DNA of 64,000 nucleotides from Gordonia malaquae NBRC 108250 (GCF_000344135.1 NZ_BAOP01000004.1:186001-250000); one strand, 5' to 3'; numbered from the stretch's first letter, positions 1 to 8,066 are shown. Translations and numbers: made by a program. The notes: generated from the letters alone by a model not told the origin.

Positions 1-79
1 CGTGTGTGGAGCCCGGCGCGACGACGAGCGCGGCGGCCGTCGCGCTGATCGCTGTGATGATTGTCAGCCGTCGAGACAT
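1..79 (-). CDS. Secreted protein, N-terminal fragment (runs off window)
   Basis: Only the first 26 codons are visible. The ATG at 77-79 opens a frame reading M-S-R-R-L-T-I-I-T followed by an Ala/Val-rich stretch, which is a typical Sec signal peptide: two arginines, a hydrophobic core and small residues. A good ribosome-binding site (AGGTGA, 5 nt spacing) precedes it and overlaps the stop of the secreted-protein gene upstream, only 4 nt away, so the two are probably one transcript. The frame has no stop before the window edge. The function cannot be told from the fragment. Confidence 0.55.
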   Translation of the reverse strand, partial: MSRRLTIITAISATAAALVVAPGSTH

Positions 80-83
80 GTGG

Positions 84-728
84 TCACCTGAGCATTCCGA
101 ACAATCCGCCTCCGAGGCTGCCGAACGTGTTGTCAGCCGACCCGGACGAGCCAGTGGTGGCACCGCACCCGGTGACGGTGATGTGCCGCCATGCACGGTC
201 GCCGAGCCATTCCGGCTTCTCGTCGGGCGTCTGTCCGTTGTTTCCGGGAGGGCCGAGCACGATTCGGTAGTCCACGCGGTGTGATCGGGCATCTGGATTG
301 GGCAGCGGCGGGTTCCACCCCGCGACGATGTTCTTGAGGTCCTGGACGTAGGTCGCGGTCACCGGTTCGCGGTTCGACACCATCGTGCGATTCTCGACGG
401 TGTTCTCACCCGCGCCGCCGTCCGGCCAACTCGGCAGTGCGGCCTTGGACGCCATGTTCGGTGTGCCGGTGCGCCACACGTCGAAACCGACTCCGATGTC
501 GCGTCCGGGCTCGTCGTCGATCCGCCAGTCGATCGTGTACGTCGTCACGTTCGTCTTGTTGACGATCGTGAACTCGGCCTTGCACGCACCCAGGTTCTTC
601 GCCGAGAACGTGACAGCGCCCTCAGGAGAGCCCGGTGCGGGAACCGCGTCAGCCGGCCCGGTCGCGACCGCGGTCAGCGCGCCCGCGGCGAGCACGGTCG
701 ACGTCAGAGTTCTGATGAGTACACCCAT
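84..728 (-). CDS. Secreted protein of unknown function (214 aa)
   Basis: I do not recognise the family. The protein begins with a signal peptide (MGVLIRTLTS, then an Ala/Thr-rich core and a likely cleavage near ATGPADA), so it is exported. The mature part has two cysteines, one in GACKAEF and one in TVTGCG, which could form a disulfide, and ends in a Gly/Ser-rich tail. It is rich in beta-prone residues and has a WRIDDEPG segment typical of immunoglobulin-like or cell-surface folds; that is only an impression. I chose the ATG at 728 rather than the longer frame starting at 827 because it has AAGGA upstream at good spacing and puts the signal peptide at the N-terminus. It is followed after 4 nt by another secreted-protein gene. 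Confidence 0.7.
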   Translation of the reverse strand: MGVLIRTLTSTVLAAGALTAVATGPADAVPAPGSPEGAVTFSAKNLGACKAEFTIVNKTNVTTYTIDWRIDDEPGRDIGVGFDVWRTGTPNMASKAALPSWPDGGAGENTVENRTMVSNREPVTATYVQDLKNIVAGWNPPLPNPDARSHRVDYRIVLGPPGNNGQTPDEKPEWLGDRAWRHITVTGCGATTGSSGSADNTFGSLGGGLFGMLR

Positions 729-801
729 GGGACATCCTTCGTCATCGAGACGTGAAGACTTCTTCCCGGAATGTACTGAGCGTCCGGCAGCCCAGCAGAG
801 T

Positions 802-838
802 ACCGGCCAGTAGTAACCCGTTGGCACTACTGGCCGGT
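802..838. terminator. Terminator hairpin downstream of ohr
   Basis: A perfect 13-bp inverted repeat (ACCGGCCAGTAGT / ACTACTGGCCGGT) with an 11-nt loop lies directly after the ohr stop codon and before the secreted-protein gene. It is a strong stem without a clear U-tract, as is common in actinobacteria. Confidence 0.7.
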
Positions 839-845
839 CGGCACG

Positions 846-1268
846 TCAGTCGTCGGAGACGGTGATCGTGACCGGGATGTTCCCGCGAGTCGCGTTCGAG
901 TACGGGCACACCTGGTGAGCCTTGTCGGCCAGCGCCTGCGCCTGCGCCTGATCGAGGTTGGGAATCGTCACTTCGAGGGTCACCTCGAGCGCGAAGCCAC
1001 CGTCGTCGTTCGGCCCGATGCCGACGCGCGCCCCAACGGACGAATCAGTGACGTCTGCCTTCTCCTGGCGCGCGACCAACTGGAGTGCGGAATGGAAGCA
1101 GGCCGCGTAGCCGACGGCGAACAACTGCTCGGGATTGGTCCCCTGACCACTGCCGCCCATTGCAGTCGGGATGGCGAGGTCGACGTCGAGACGACCGTCG
1201 GACGAGCGGCCGTGGCCGTTACGTCCTTCGCCGGTGGCCAGGGCTTCTGCGGTGTAGATGGTGCTCAT
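846..1268 (-). CDS. ohr: Organic hydroperoxide resistance protein Ohr
   Basis: Ohr is a cytoplasmic thiol peroxidase that reduces organic and lipid hydroperoxides using a redox cysteine pair and lipoylated partners. The 140-aa protein has the family length. Both family cysteines are present: Cys57 in YAACFHSAL and Cys121 in QVCPYSNATRGN, with the conserved N-terminal YTAEALATGEGRNGH stretch. The ATG at 1268 was chosen over the longer frame from 1301 because family members start at this point. It lies 29 nt downstream of ohrR on the same strand and is presumably co-transcribed and repressed by OhrR. Confidence 0.95.
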   Translation of the reverse strand: MSTIYTAEALATGEGRNGHGRSSDGRLDVDLAIPTAMGGSGQGTNPEQLFAVGYAACFHSALQLVARQEKADVTDSSVGARVGIGPNDDGGFALEVTLEVTIPNLDQAQAQALADKAHQVCPYSNATRGNIPVTITVSDD

Positions 1269-1297
1269 GAGCGTTCCGTTTCTTCTCGATCGATCGG

Positions 1298-1744
1298 TCA
1301 CACGGCGTGTGCGCCGTGCGCATGGAGTGCTGCAGTGAGTTCAACGAGTCGGTCGCGGAGTGCAGCGGCGGACTCACGGTCGAGCCCGGTCGCGGACGCG
1401 ATGCAGCGAGGAATCTTCTCGGCATCGGCGCGCAGAGCGCGGCCGGCGTCGGTGAGGTGAACGTCCACCCGCCGCTCGTCGTCGCGTTGGCGACGGCGCT
1501 CGACGAACCCGAGGGCTTCAAGGCGCCGCAGCAGCGGCGACAGGGTCCCGGTGTCGAGATCGAGCTCGGCGCCGATCTCCCGGACTCCCCTGCCGTCACG
1601 CTCCCACAGCACCAAGAGCACGAGGTATTGCGGGTACGTCACACCGAGCTCGTCCAGCAACGGCCGGTACACCGCAGTGGTCGCCCGAGAGGCGGCGTAC
1701 AGAGCGAAGCAGAGTTGCTGGTCGAGCGCGAGGTCGTCGTTCAC
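1298..1744 (-). CDS. ohrR: MarR-family organic peroxide sensor OhrR
   Basis: OhrR is a dimeric winged-helix repressor that releases ohr when organic peroxides oxidise an N-terminal cysteine. The protein (148 aa) has the diagnostic N-terminal motif LDQQLCFALYAAS with the reactive Cys12, then a MarR winged helix (VREIGAELDLDTGTLSPLLRRLEALGFVERR). The GTG at 1744 is preferred because OhrR proteins begin just before this motif. An upstream ATG at 1765 would lie almost on top of the operator. It is the first gene of an ohrR-ohr operon, and the operator at 1770-1796 implies autoregulation. Confidence 0.93.
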   Translation of the reverse strand: MNDDLALDQQLCFALYAASRATTAVYRPLLDELGVTYPQYLVLLVLWERDGRGVREIGAELDLDTGTLSPLLRRLEALGFVERRRQRDDERRVDVHLTDAGRALRADAEKIPRCIASATGLDRESAAALRDRLVELTAALHAHGAHAV

Positions 1745-1769
1745 ACCGGTAAGAGTAGTCCACATTTAA

Positions 1770-1796
1770 GTTGTCTACAACCTAGTTGCTGACAAC
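1770..1796. promoter_or_regulatory. Double OhrR-type operator
   Basis: Two 12-bp palindromes, GTTGTCTACAAC (1770-1781) and GTTGCTGACAAC (1785-1796), lie 15 bp apart just upstream of ohrR. The sequence shows the palindromes. That OhrR binds TACAA/TTGTA-type dyads at its own promoter is known for the family; assignment to this OhrR is inference from position. Confidence 0.75.
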
Positions 1797-1824
1797 ACTG
1801 CCCCTTGCGTGGTTTCGCTGCAGG

Positions 1825-2733
1825 TCAGCGACGTCGACGGAACTGCGCAGCGACTGCCAGCGCGGCGCTCAGTCGTTGCACACGACGAGAGAGCCGGACC
1901 GCAGCGCGGAGGTCTGCCGCCAGGGGCGCGGGCCCGTCACCCAGCGTCGGACGATCCTCAGTTCCATGCGCGTACACGGTGCGCCCGCCGAGCGTCACCC
2001 CCAGCGCTCCGGCGAACGCCGCCTCGACCACACCCGCATTCGGACTGGGATGCAGCCGCGCGTCGCGTCGGACGCTGCGCCACACCGCCGCCGGCTGGGC
2101 TGCCGCCACGCCGACCAACGTCGCGGTGAGGCGTGCCGGAGCAAGGTTCGCCACGTCGTCGAGCCGTGCCGCGGCCCATCCGAATCGCTGGTAGCGCGGT
2201 GATCGGTAGCCGACCATCGCGTCGAGAGTGTTCGCCGCCCGGTACCCGAGCATGCCAGGCGCACCGGCGACCGCACCCCAGAACAGGGGCGCGACGGTCG
2301 CATCGGAGGTGTTCTCGGCGATCGACTCGACCGCCGCCCGACAGATCCCCGCTTCATCGAGCCGAGTGGTGTCCCGTCCCACCAGGCCTGCGACGAGTGT
2401 TCTCGCGCCGTCGATGTCGCCTGCGTCGAGTGCATCGGCGATCCGGTCGCCGATCGCGGCGAGCGATGTGCCGCCCAAGGCGGTGAACGTAGCCGCCGCG
2501 GCGCCGACGGCGCCTGCGCGTCGCGCGATCAGTCCTGCCGCGGTCCCGACTCCGATCCAGCCGACGGCGAACGCCGCGCCCCGCGGCCGCGAGTCGTCGT
2601 ACATCCACTTCTCAACGGCGGAGACACCCGATCCGAACACGGCGACGGGGTGTCCGCGTCGCGGATCACCGAACACGACGTCGGCCACCGATCCGAGGCC
2701 GATCCCGAGTGCATCGTCGGTGGGCAGTCGCAT
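1825..2733 (-). CDS. cobD: Cobalamin biosynthesis protein CobD/CbiB
   Basis: CobD (CbiB in the anaerobic pathway) is an inner-membrane protein that attaches aminopropanol or its phosphate to cobyrinic acid, giving cobinamide. The 302-aa product starts MRLPTDDALGIGLGSVADVVFGDPRRGHPVAVFGS, where the DxxFGDPRRxHPV motif is the family hallmark. It then shows the SIAENTSDATVAPLFWGAVAGAPG segment and several hydrophobic helices. The frame stays open to 3171, but the ATG at 2733 matches where homologues begin and avoids running through the divergent methyltransferase gene. In M. tuberculosis the orthologue Rv2236c is close to ahpE; here they are 31 kb apart. No other cobalamin gene is visible. Confidence 0.93.
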   Translation of the reverse strand: MRLPTDDALGIGLGSVADVVFGDPRRGHPVAVFGSGVSAVEKWMYDDSRPRGAAFAVGWIGVGTAAGLIARRAGAVGAAAATFTALGGTSLAAIGDRIADALDAGDIDGARTLVAGLVGRDTTRLDEAGICRAAVESIAENTSDATVAPLFWGAVAGAPGMLGYRAANTLDAMVGYRSPRYQRFGWAAARLDDVANLAPARLTATLVGVAAAQPAAVWRSVRRDARLHPSPNAGVVEAAFAGALGVTLGGRTVYAHGTEDRPTLGDGPAPLAADLRAAVRLSRRVQRLSAALAVAAQFRRRR

Positions 2734-2740
2734 CGGACGA

Positions 2741-2761
2741 TCGTATCGGCCGACGATACGA
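2741..2761. promoter_or_regulatory. Inverted repeat between divergent genes
   Basis: TCGTATCG (2741-2748) and CGATACGA (2754-2761) form a perfect 8-bp dyad with a 5-nt spacer in the 37-bp gap between cobD and the divergent methyltransferase gene. It could be an operator for either. No regulator is identified. Confidence 0.4.
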
Positions 2762-2770
2762 TGGTCAGTC

Positions 2771-3577
2771 ATGGCCGCCTCCAGACCCGCTCCCACCGCC
2801 GGAGTCTTCGACATCTCCACCGGCACCGCGGAACTCGTCCACAGCATCGACGGCGGCTGGCTCCTGTCGATCAACGGCGCACAGTCGAGCCACATCGACC
2901 CGGACCGACCCGAACAACTCGACTTCGAGTACATGCGCCAAGCGGCCGCGGCGATCGCGGATCGGTATCGCGAGCCGTCGACGCCGCTTCGAGTGCTCCA
3001 CCTCGGTGGCGCGGCATGCGCTCTCCCCCGGTCCCTCGCCCAGCGGTACCCGCAGTCGCGACACGTCGCCGTCGAGATCGATGCCGAGCTCGCGCGGCTC
3101 GCGCGCGAGTGGTTCGACCTCCCGCGCGCACCGCGCCTCCGCATCCGTGTCGGCGACGCACGAGACGTCACCGAGAGCCTGCTTCCTCAGACGCGCGATG
3201 TCGTGATGCGCGACGCGTTCAGCGGCAGCCTGACGCCCGAGCACTTGACGACCGTCGAATTCACTCAGGCGGTTCAGAAGGTGTTGGTGCCAGGCGGGCT
3301 GTACATCGCGAACTGCGGGGACCGACGCGATCTGAACTCGGTCCGCTCGGAGGTCTCGACGATCGGCGAGGTCTTCGAGAACATCGCCCTGATCTCCGAC
3401 CCGGCGATGTTCAAGGGCCGACGCAGCGGGAACATCGTCGTTGTCGCCAGCGACGGCGCAGTCCCCGACTCCGCCGACCTCGAGCGAACACTGCGAAGCG
3501 ATCCCGAACCGGCCCGGTTGATGACGGAGAACGCGGCGCGCGCGTTCGGCTCCGGACGCGTGCGCCGCGACGCTTGA
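2771..3577 (+). CDS. Spermidine-synthase-like methyltransferase-fold protein
   Basis: This is a 268-aa Rossmann-fold protein of the spermidine synthase / class I methyltransferase superfamily. The nucleotide-binding motif is VLHLGGAACALPRSLA, followed by an acidic loop (VAVEIDAELARLAREW), a GDARD motif and a DAFSGSLTPEHLTTVEF segment that resembles spermidine synthases. Actinobacterial members of this type often lack proof of polyamine synthesis, so the substrate is open. The start at 2771 is the only ATG in frame near the divergent promoter; no clear Shine-Dalgarno sequence precedes it. The gene converges with the following minus-strand gene, with 13 bp between stops. Confidence 0.8.
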   Translation: MAASRPAPTAGVFDISTGTAELVHSIDGGWLLSINGAQSSHIDPDRPEQLDFEYMRQAAAAIADRYREPSTPLRVLHLGGAACALPRSLAQRYPQSRHVAVEIDAELARLAREWFDLPRAPRLRIRVGDARDVTESLLPQTRDVVMRDAFSGSLTPEHLTTVEFTQAVQKVLVPGGLYIANCGDRRDLNSVRSEVSTIGEVFENIALISDPAMFKGRRSGNIVVVASDGAVPDSADLERTLRSDPEPARLMTENAARAFGSGRVRRDA

Positions 3578-3590
3578 CCTGCCGAGACGG

Positions 3591-4403
3591 TCAGATGAGG
3601 TAGTGCAGATTGTCGGCGATCGAGTCACCGATCGCTTTGTCGCCTTCGATGACGACGGTGGCGGTCGCCGCTCCCGGACGCCCTCCCGCAAGTCGCGCGT
3701 AGTCGGCGACGCTCATTCGAAGTGTCACGTCAGCAGCACGGTCGAGCCCTGGAACGACCGCGGCTCGCTCTCCCACCGCAACGTGTGTCAGCGACGGCAC
3801 GAGACCGACGAACTCGAAGGTGACCGCGCTCCCCGCGGGCACGCGGGCCTTCTTCCCGACCACGTACGGGAGGTTGTGCGCGAACTCGGCGAGCGCGAAT
3901 CGGGCGGGTTCCGAGAGCGTCGGATCACCGAGGCCCAGGGCGTCACGGATGTCGATCTCATGCACCCAGCAGTCGAAGTTGCGCACCCGCATGAATCTGC
4001 CGTAGCTCTCGGGACCGACCGGAGTGACGGCGTCTGCGTTCCACGCGTCGTCGTCCAACGCGTGCAGGTCGGCCACCCGCTTGGCGGTGAGTGCGCGGTA
4101 GTCGGTCATCACGTCGTCACGCGTGCGCGCCCGGTAGTGATCGAGCCAGTTCTCGTTCAGGACACCGATCGGGTTCTTCACATGGTCGAGCGACTCGACG
4201 TCACGAATCGATTCGACGGTCCGGCCGTCGAGCATGCTCTCGGTGCCGATGACGTGGGCGACGACGTCGGCGACCGTCCACCCTGGAAGCCCGGTCGCGG
4301 TGGTCCACTGCTCGTCGGTCAGCGGGGTCACCAGATCGTCGATGCTCTGCCACTGTGCTTCGAGCGCGTCGATCAGCGCGGTCTTCTCAACGATGGTCTT
4401 CAC
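3591..4403 (-). CDS. Mycothiol-dependent maleylpyruvate-isomerase-family protein
   Basis: The 270-aa protein belongs to the actinobacterial DinB-like family that includes mycothiol-dependent maleylpyruvate isomerase. An N-terminal four-helix DinB-type domain carries the motif LPGWTVADVVAHVIGTE and the WVHEIDIRDALG segment, whose histidines and acidic residue form the metal site. A smaller C-terminal alpha/beta SCP2-like domain follows. Members use mycothiol as cofactor, or act as metal-dependent transferases on unknown small molecules. The start is a GTG with GGAGG about 10 nt upstream. The gene overlaps the start-proximal TfoX-like gene by 17 nt, which suggests one transcript. The exact substrate is unknown. 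Confidence 0.82.
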   Translation of the reverse strand: MKTIVEKTALIDALEAQWQSIDDLVTPLTDEQWTTATGLPGWTVADVVAHVIGTESMLDGRTVESIRDVESLDHVKNPIGVLNENWLDHYRARTRDDVMTDYRALTAKRVADLHALDDDAWNADAVTPVGPESYGRFMRVRNFDCWVHEIDIRDALGLGDPTLSEPARFALAEFAHNLPYVVGKKARVPAGSAVTFEFVGLVPSLTHVAVGERAAVVPGLDRAADVTLRMSVADYARLAGGRPGAATATVVIEGDKAIGDSIADNLHYLI

Positions 4404-4764
4404 GTTCTGCGGTCCTCCGGTCGGGTCGAACAGTGATGGATCGTACGAAGTCGTGGGCTTCGTTCATGACGCTTTCCCATTGGTCGGCGTGGTCGAGGTC
4501 GACGTGCATCCATTCGCGCAAGACACGGCCGCGCATCTCCATGCGCGAGCCGACACCGTCGTCGATGAGCGTGTCGATGCGGTCGGACGGCAACTTGACC
4601 ACCAGCTCGCCACGACCGGCGACGAACGCGAACACCTTGCCGAGGACTCGCACTCCCTCCGACCCGAACATCGGGCCGATGTCGACGTTCGGGCGCGCGA
4701 AGAGCTTGTCGCACAATGGATCGAACACGTCGTGTGCTCGACGCATCGCGTCCTCGTCCCTCAT
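4387..4764 (-). CDS. TfoX N-terminal-domain-like small protein
   Basis: This is a 125-aa cytoplasmic protein with the TfoX/YjhX-like signature: MFGSEGVRVLGKVFAFV (the MFGG..l.....f..v motif of the family), then strand and helix segments ending in VMNEAHDFVRSI. TfoX-domain proteins regulate competence in gammaproteobacteria, but the short actinobacterial ones have no established role. The start at 4764 is the first ATG after the last upstream stop that gives a family-like N-terminus; the longer frame to 5016 reads through the tRNA-Val gene and is rejected. Its end overlaps the start of the downstream isomerase-family gene, so they are probably co-translated. Confidence 0.72.
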   Translation of the reverse strand: MRDEDAMRRAHDVFDPLCDKLFARPNVDIGPMFGSEGVRVLGKVFAFVAGRGELVVKLPSDRIDTLIDDGVGSRMEMRGRVLREWMHVDLDHADQWESVMNEAHDFVRSITVRPDRRTAEREDHR

Positions 4765-4872
4765 GTCGTCGAGCCTAGCGGTGCCGCCCGTGCCACACTG
4801 CGCGACTGGAGTTTGGGCAACCGGCGTCCACCCGATAATGTGCCAGTGGACGTCATGCGCAACTGACGTCGC

Positions 4873-4944
4873 GCGCGAATAGCTCAGTGGTAGAGCTCTG
4901 GTTTTACACACCAGCGGTCGGGGGTTCGAAACCCTCTTCGCGCA
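4873..4944 (+). tRNA. tRNA-Val(TAC)
   Basis: A full cloverleaf is visible. The acceptor stem is GCGCGAA / TTCGCGC, the D arm AGCTCAGTGGTAGAGCT, the anticodon stem CTGGT / ACCAG with loop TTTACAC (anticodon TAC at 4905-4907), and the T loop GGTTCGAAACC. The 3' CCA is not encoded. It marks the left edge of the siderophore locus. Confidence 0.96.
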
Positions 4945-4955
4945 CCGCATACTCC

Positions 4956-4996
4956 GTCCGCCGGTTGTGACCACATACGTGACACAACTGGCGGAC
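4956..4996. terminator. Terminator hairpin after tRNA-Val
   Basis: GTCCGCCGGTTGTG (4956-4969) and CACAACTGGCGGAC (4983-4996) pair over 14 bp with one G-T wobble and a 13-nt loop. It lies between the tRNA and the convergent end of the ABC transporter operon, so it may serve both directions. Confidence 0.65.
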
Positions 4997-5049
4997 GTGA
5001 CGCTACATGCCGTCAATTCAGAAGAGGCCCCTCACGACGACGACATCCG

Positions 5050-5895
5050 TCAGCCGCGCGGTCTGGGCTTCGAATGCGACACGAGCGGAATCACCAGCGG
5101 CGTGTGTGATTCGGGGTCGTCGATGATCCGGCATGCCAGACCGAAGACGTTCTCGACGAGATCGGCAGTCACGACATCGGAGGGCACTCCCTCCGTGACG
5201 ATCCGGCCGTCTTTCATCACGATCAGATGATCGGCGTAGCGGCATGCGTGGTTGAGGTCGTGGAGCACCGCGACCATGGTGTGCCCCTGTTCGCGGTTCA
5301 GTCGCGCACACAGGTCGAGGAGATCGATTTGGTGGGCGATGTCCAGAAAGGTCGTGGGTTCGTCGAGAAGCACCAGCGGCGTCTGTTGCGCCAGGACCAT
5401 CGCCACCCACACGCGCTGCCGTTGTCCGCCGGACAGTTCGTCGACGAGCCGGCTGGACAGTTCGGTGACACCGGTCGCGGCCATCGCTTCGACGACGGCG
5501 GCCTCGTCCGCTGCAGACCACTGTCGGATGAGCTTCTGGTGCGGGTACCGGCCACGTGCGACGAGGTCGCCGACGCGGATCCCGTCAGGCGCGATCGACG
5601 ACTGCGGCAGCAGCCCGAGCCGTCGTGCGACCTCTTTCGCCGGGTACGAGGTGATGGCCTTTCCGTCGAGGAGCACCGTCCCCGCTGTAGGTGTCAACAG
5701 CCGCGACAGCGCCCTCAACAGGGTCGACTTGCCACACGCATTCGGCCCGACGATCACGGTGAACGCTCCGTCGGGAACGTCGACGCTCAACGACTCGCTG
5801 ATCACGCGACGGTCGTAGCCGATCGTGAGATCTCGAGCCTGCAGACGCGCAGCCGCCGACGGCCTCTTGATCATGTCGATGCTTGCTCCGGTCAT
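5050..5895 (-). CDS. Iron-siderophore ABC transporter ATPase (FecE/FepC type)
   Basis: This is the cytoplasmic ATPase that powers ferric-siderophore import through the two adjacent permeases. The 281-aa protein shows, in order, Walker A GPNACGKST, the Q-loop in LGLLPQSS, the signature LSGGQRQR, Walker B LVLLDEP and the H-loop histidine in VLHDLNHACRYADHL, all at FepC-like spacing. The ATG at 5895 overlaps the permease stop (ATGA), giving translational coupling. It is the last gene of the permease-permease-ATPase operon driven from the iron box at 8048-8066. The ferric siderophore is presumably the product of the adjacent NRPS genes; that is inference. Confidence 0.93.
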   Translation of the reverse strand: MTGASIDMIKRPSAAARLQARDLTIGYDRRVISESLSVDVPDGAFTVIVGPNACGKSTLLRALSRLLTPTAGTVLLDGKAITSYPAKEVARRLGLLPQSSIAPDGIRVGDLVARGRYPHQKLIRQWSAADEAAVVEAMAATGVTELSSRLVDELSGGQRQRVWVAMVLAQQTPLVLLDEPTTFLDIAHQIDLLDLCARLNREQGHTMVAVLHDLNHACRYADHLIVMKDGRIVTEGVPSDVVTADLVENVFGLACRIIDDPESHTPLVIPLVSHSKPRPRG

Positions 5896-6956
5896 TGCCG
5901 ACGCCCTTCCTTGAACAACAGCCACACAAGATAGATCCCGCCGACGGACACCGTCACCACACCGACGGGGAGAGGCGTCGGCGCGAACGCACGTTGCGCC
6001 ACCAGATCACTCGCCACGAGCAGCAACGCCCCCATGACGGCAGCCGGCGCGAGGCCTACTCCGGGCGCCCCGGTGAGACGTCGGGCGATCTGCGGCGCGG
6101 CCAGCGACACGAACGCGATCGGCCCCGCGGCTGCGGTCGCGATGGCGGTCAGCACCACGCCCACCAGGATGAGATAGAGCCTGGTCCCCTCCGCACGGAG
6201 ACCGACGGCCTTGGCCGCGTCGTCTCCGAGGTCGAGGATCGGCATCCGAACCGCCGCTACCACCAGCAGTGGGACACACAGGGCGGCGACGATCAGGACC
6301 GGTGTCGCGTTGTCCCAGCGGAGTCCGTTGAGGGAGCCCGCCCCCCAGACCGATGCCGACATCGCACGATCCAGGTCGGCTTTCACGAGGATCCAGGCGT
6401 TGATCGAGGTCAGCATCGCACTCACGGCGATACCGACGATGATCAGCCGGAACCCTTGAACCCCGCGTTTGTACGCGAGGAGATACACCGCCAGCGCAGT
6501 GGCGACGCCGCCGATCAAGGCGCCCGCCGCCGTCTCGTAGTATCCCTTCTGGCCGATCAGCAGAATCACGACGAGGGCGCCGGTGTACGCGCCGGTGTTG
6601 AATCCGATCACGTCGGGGCTGCCGAGCGGGTTCCGCGTCACGGACTGGAAGATCGCGCCGCTCGCGCCGAGCAACGCCCCCAGCACGAGGGCGAGGACGA
6701 CCCGCGGCATCCGCCACTTGAGAACGACCGTCGTCTCCATCCTGCTGCCGTCGCCCATGACGGCGGCGAGCACACGGTCCGGCGCGATCGGCAGGTCGCC
6801 GACGCAGAGTGTCACGACGCCGACGATGATCGCCGCCGCGGCGACGAGTGCGCACACGGACACCATCCGCAGGTCGACGCGCACCGACCAGCCACCGCCG
6901 AATCCGCGACCGACCGCCATCGGTCGACCGAAGTCGACCCGGGACTTGGAGATCAC
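5892..6956 (-). CDS. Iron-siderophore ABC transporter permease (FecD type)
   Basis: This 354-aa FecCD/BtuC-family membrane permease forms half of the importer channel. The family motifs are RMPRVVLALVLGALLGASGAIFQSVTRNPLGSPDVIGFNTGAY and the late GPIAFVSLAAPQIARRLTG loop that contacts the ATPase. About nine or ten hydrophobic segments follow an N-terminal arginine-rich tail. The start is a GTG at 6956 whose GTGA overlaps the stop of the upstream permease; the longer open frame reads through that permease in another frame. The gene is coupled at both ends by 4-nt overlaps. Confidence 0.93.
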   Translation of the reverse strand: MISKSRVDFGRPMAVGRGFGGGWSVRVDLRMVSVCALVAAAAIIVGVVTLCVGDLPIAPDRVLAAVMGDGSRMETTVVLKWRMPRVVLALVLGALLGASGAIFQSVTRNPLGSPDVIGFNTGAYTGALVVILLIGQKGYYETAAGALIGGVATALAVYLLAYKRGVQGFRLIIVGIAVSAMLTSINAWILVKADLDRAMSASVWGAGSLNGLRWDNATPVLIVAALCVPLLVVAAVRMPILDLGDDAAKAVGLRAEGTRLYLILVGVVLTAIATAAAGPIAFVSLAAPQIARRLTGAPGVGLAPAAVMGALLLVASDLVAQRAFAPTPLPVGVVTVSVGGIYLVWLLFKEGRRQ

Positions 6957-8017
6957 AGTCCACTGGCCTTTCCACGACGTACGAGCAGGATCAAGACCGG
7001 AGCGCCGATCAGGGCACTCACGATGCCGACCTGGAGCTCCCCGGGGCGCACGACGAGCCGACCCACGATGTCCGAGACCAGCAGCAGTGTCGGAGCGCCG
7101 ACCACCGTGTACGCCATGATCCACCGCTGGTCCGGTCCGACGATCCAACGCGCGACATGCGGAACCATCAGGCCGAGAAACACGATCGGTCCCGCCGCCG
7201 CCGTCGCTGCACCGCACAGGAGGGTGACCGCGACGACGCCGATCAGGCGAGTCCGGTTCACATCCGCGCCGAGTGATCGCGCGAGGTCGTCGCCGAGCGC
7301 CACCGCGTTCAGCGGCCGCGCGATCAGCACTGTCAGCACCAGACCGATCACGATGAACGGCAGAACCGAGTTCGTCACATCGAAGCCGCGCCCGGCGATC
7401 GACCCCGCGTTCCACGAACGCATCGTGGCGAACGCCGTGGGATCGAGAAGGACCAGGCCCGATGTGACGCCGGTCAGGACAGCGCCGACGGCGACACCCG
7501 ACAGGGTGAGCCGGATCGGCGTTGCGCCTCCCCGGCCCGACGAGCCGAGCGCATACACCAGCACCATCACGAGAATCGCTCCGATGAAGGCGAACCAGAC
7601 ATACACGCGGATGTCGGTGAACCCGAGCACCCCGACCGCCAACGCGACGAAGAACGCTGCGCCTGCGTTCACTCCGAGGATGCCCGGATCGGCCAGCGGA
7701 TTGCGTGTCATCGCCTGGATCAGGGCGCCGCCGACTCCCAATGCGGCGCCGACGACCAGCCCGAGGACCGTTCTGGGCAGACGCATGTCGCGGACGATGA
7801 TGTGCTCGTCTGAATGGTCGAACGACCATAGAGCCTGCCAGACGGTGGTGAAGGGGATGCTCGTCGAACCGACGCTCAAGCTGGCCAGGAACACCAGCCC
7901 GAGCAGCGCGACGGCGACCAGCCAGCCCACCGCGATCCGGCCGACCCGCCACCAGTCGACCGGCTTCCGGAGGTCGGGGGCCGGCCGTGCAAGCGGAGTG
8001 TCAGCATCCACCGTCAT
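6953..8017 (-). CDS. Iron-siderophore ABC transporter permease (FecC type)
   Basis: This is the second FecCD/BtuC-family permease, 354 aa, paired with the downstream one. It has RLPRTVLGLVVGAALGVGGALIQAMTRNPLADPGILGVNAGA, which is the family core motif, and GPIVFLGLMVPHVARWIVGPD, the coupling loop. The ATG at 8017 is the first start after the iron box; in-frame starts further upstream would lie inside the NRPS gene. It heads the importer operon. The 31-nt stretch between box and start leaves little room, so transcription must begin near or within the box, as expected for IdeR repression. Confidence 0.93.
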   Translation of the reverse strand: MTVDADTPLARPAPDLRKPVDWWRVGRIAVGWLVAVALLGLVFLASLSVGSTSIPFTTVWQALWSFDHSDEHIIVRDMRLPRTVLGLVVGAALGVGGALIQAMTRNPLADPGILGVNAGAAFFVALAVGVLGFTDIRVYVWFAFIGAILVMVLVYALGSSGRGGATPIRLTLSGVAVGAVLTGVTSGLVLLDPTAFATMRSWNAGSIAGRGFDVTNSVLPFIVIGLVLTVLIARPLNAVALGDDLARSLGADVNRTRLIGVVAVTLLCGAATAAAGPIVFLGLMVPHVARWIVGPDQRWIMAYTVVGAPTLLLVSDIVGRLVVRPGELQVGIVSALIGAPVLILLVRRGKASGL

Positions 8018-8047
8018 CCCGTTGCTCTCCCGCCCTGTCACGCCATT

Positions 8048-8066
8048 TTCGGTTACCCTCACCTTA
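8048..8066 (-). promoter_or_regulatory. IdeR/DtxR iron box upstream of the importer operon
   Basis: On the minus strand TAAGGTGAGGGTAACCGAA matches the consensus TTAGGTTAGGCTAACCTAA at 15 of 19 positions by eye. It overlaps the stop codon of the upstream NRPS and lies 31 nt before the permease start. It implies that the importer has its own iron-repressed promoter in addition to any read-through. Confidence 0.8.

Noticed and set aside
2228-2770. N-terminal extension of the methyltransferase frame
   Set aside because: It would run antisense through cobD and has a Ser/Pro/Arg-rich translation. The ATG at 2771 is the real start region.
4765-5016. Upstream extension of the TfoX-like frame
   Set aside because: It reads through the tRNA-Val gene on the opposite strand.
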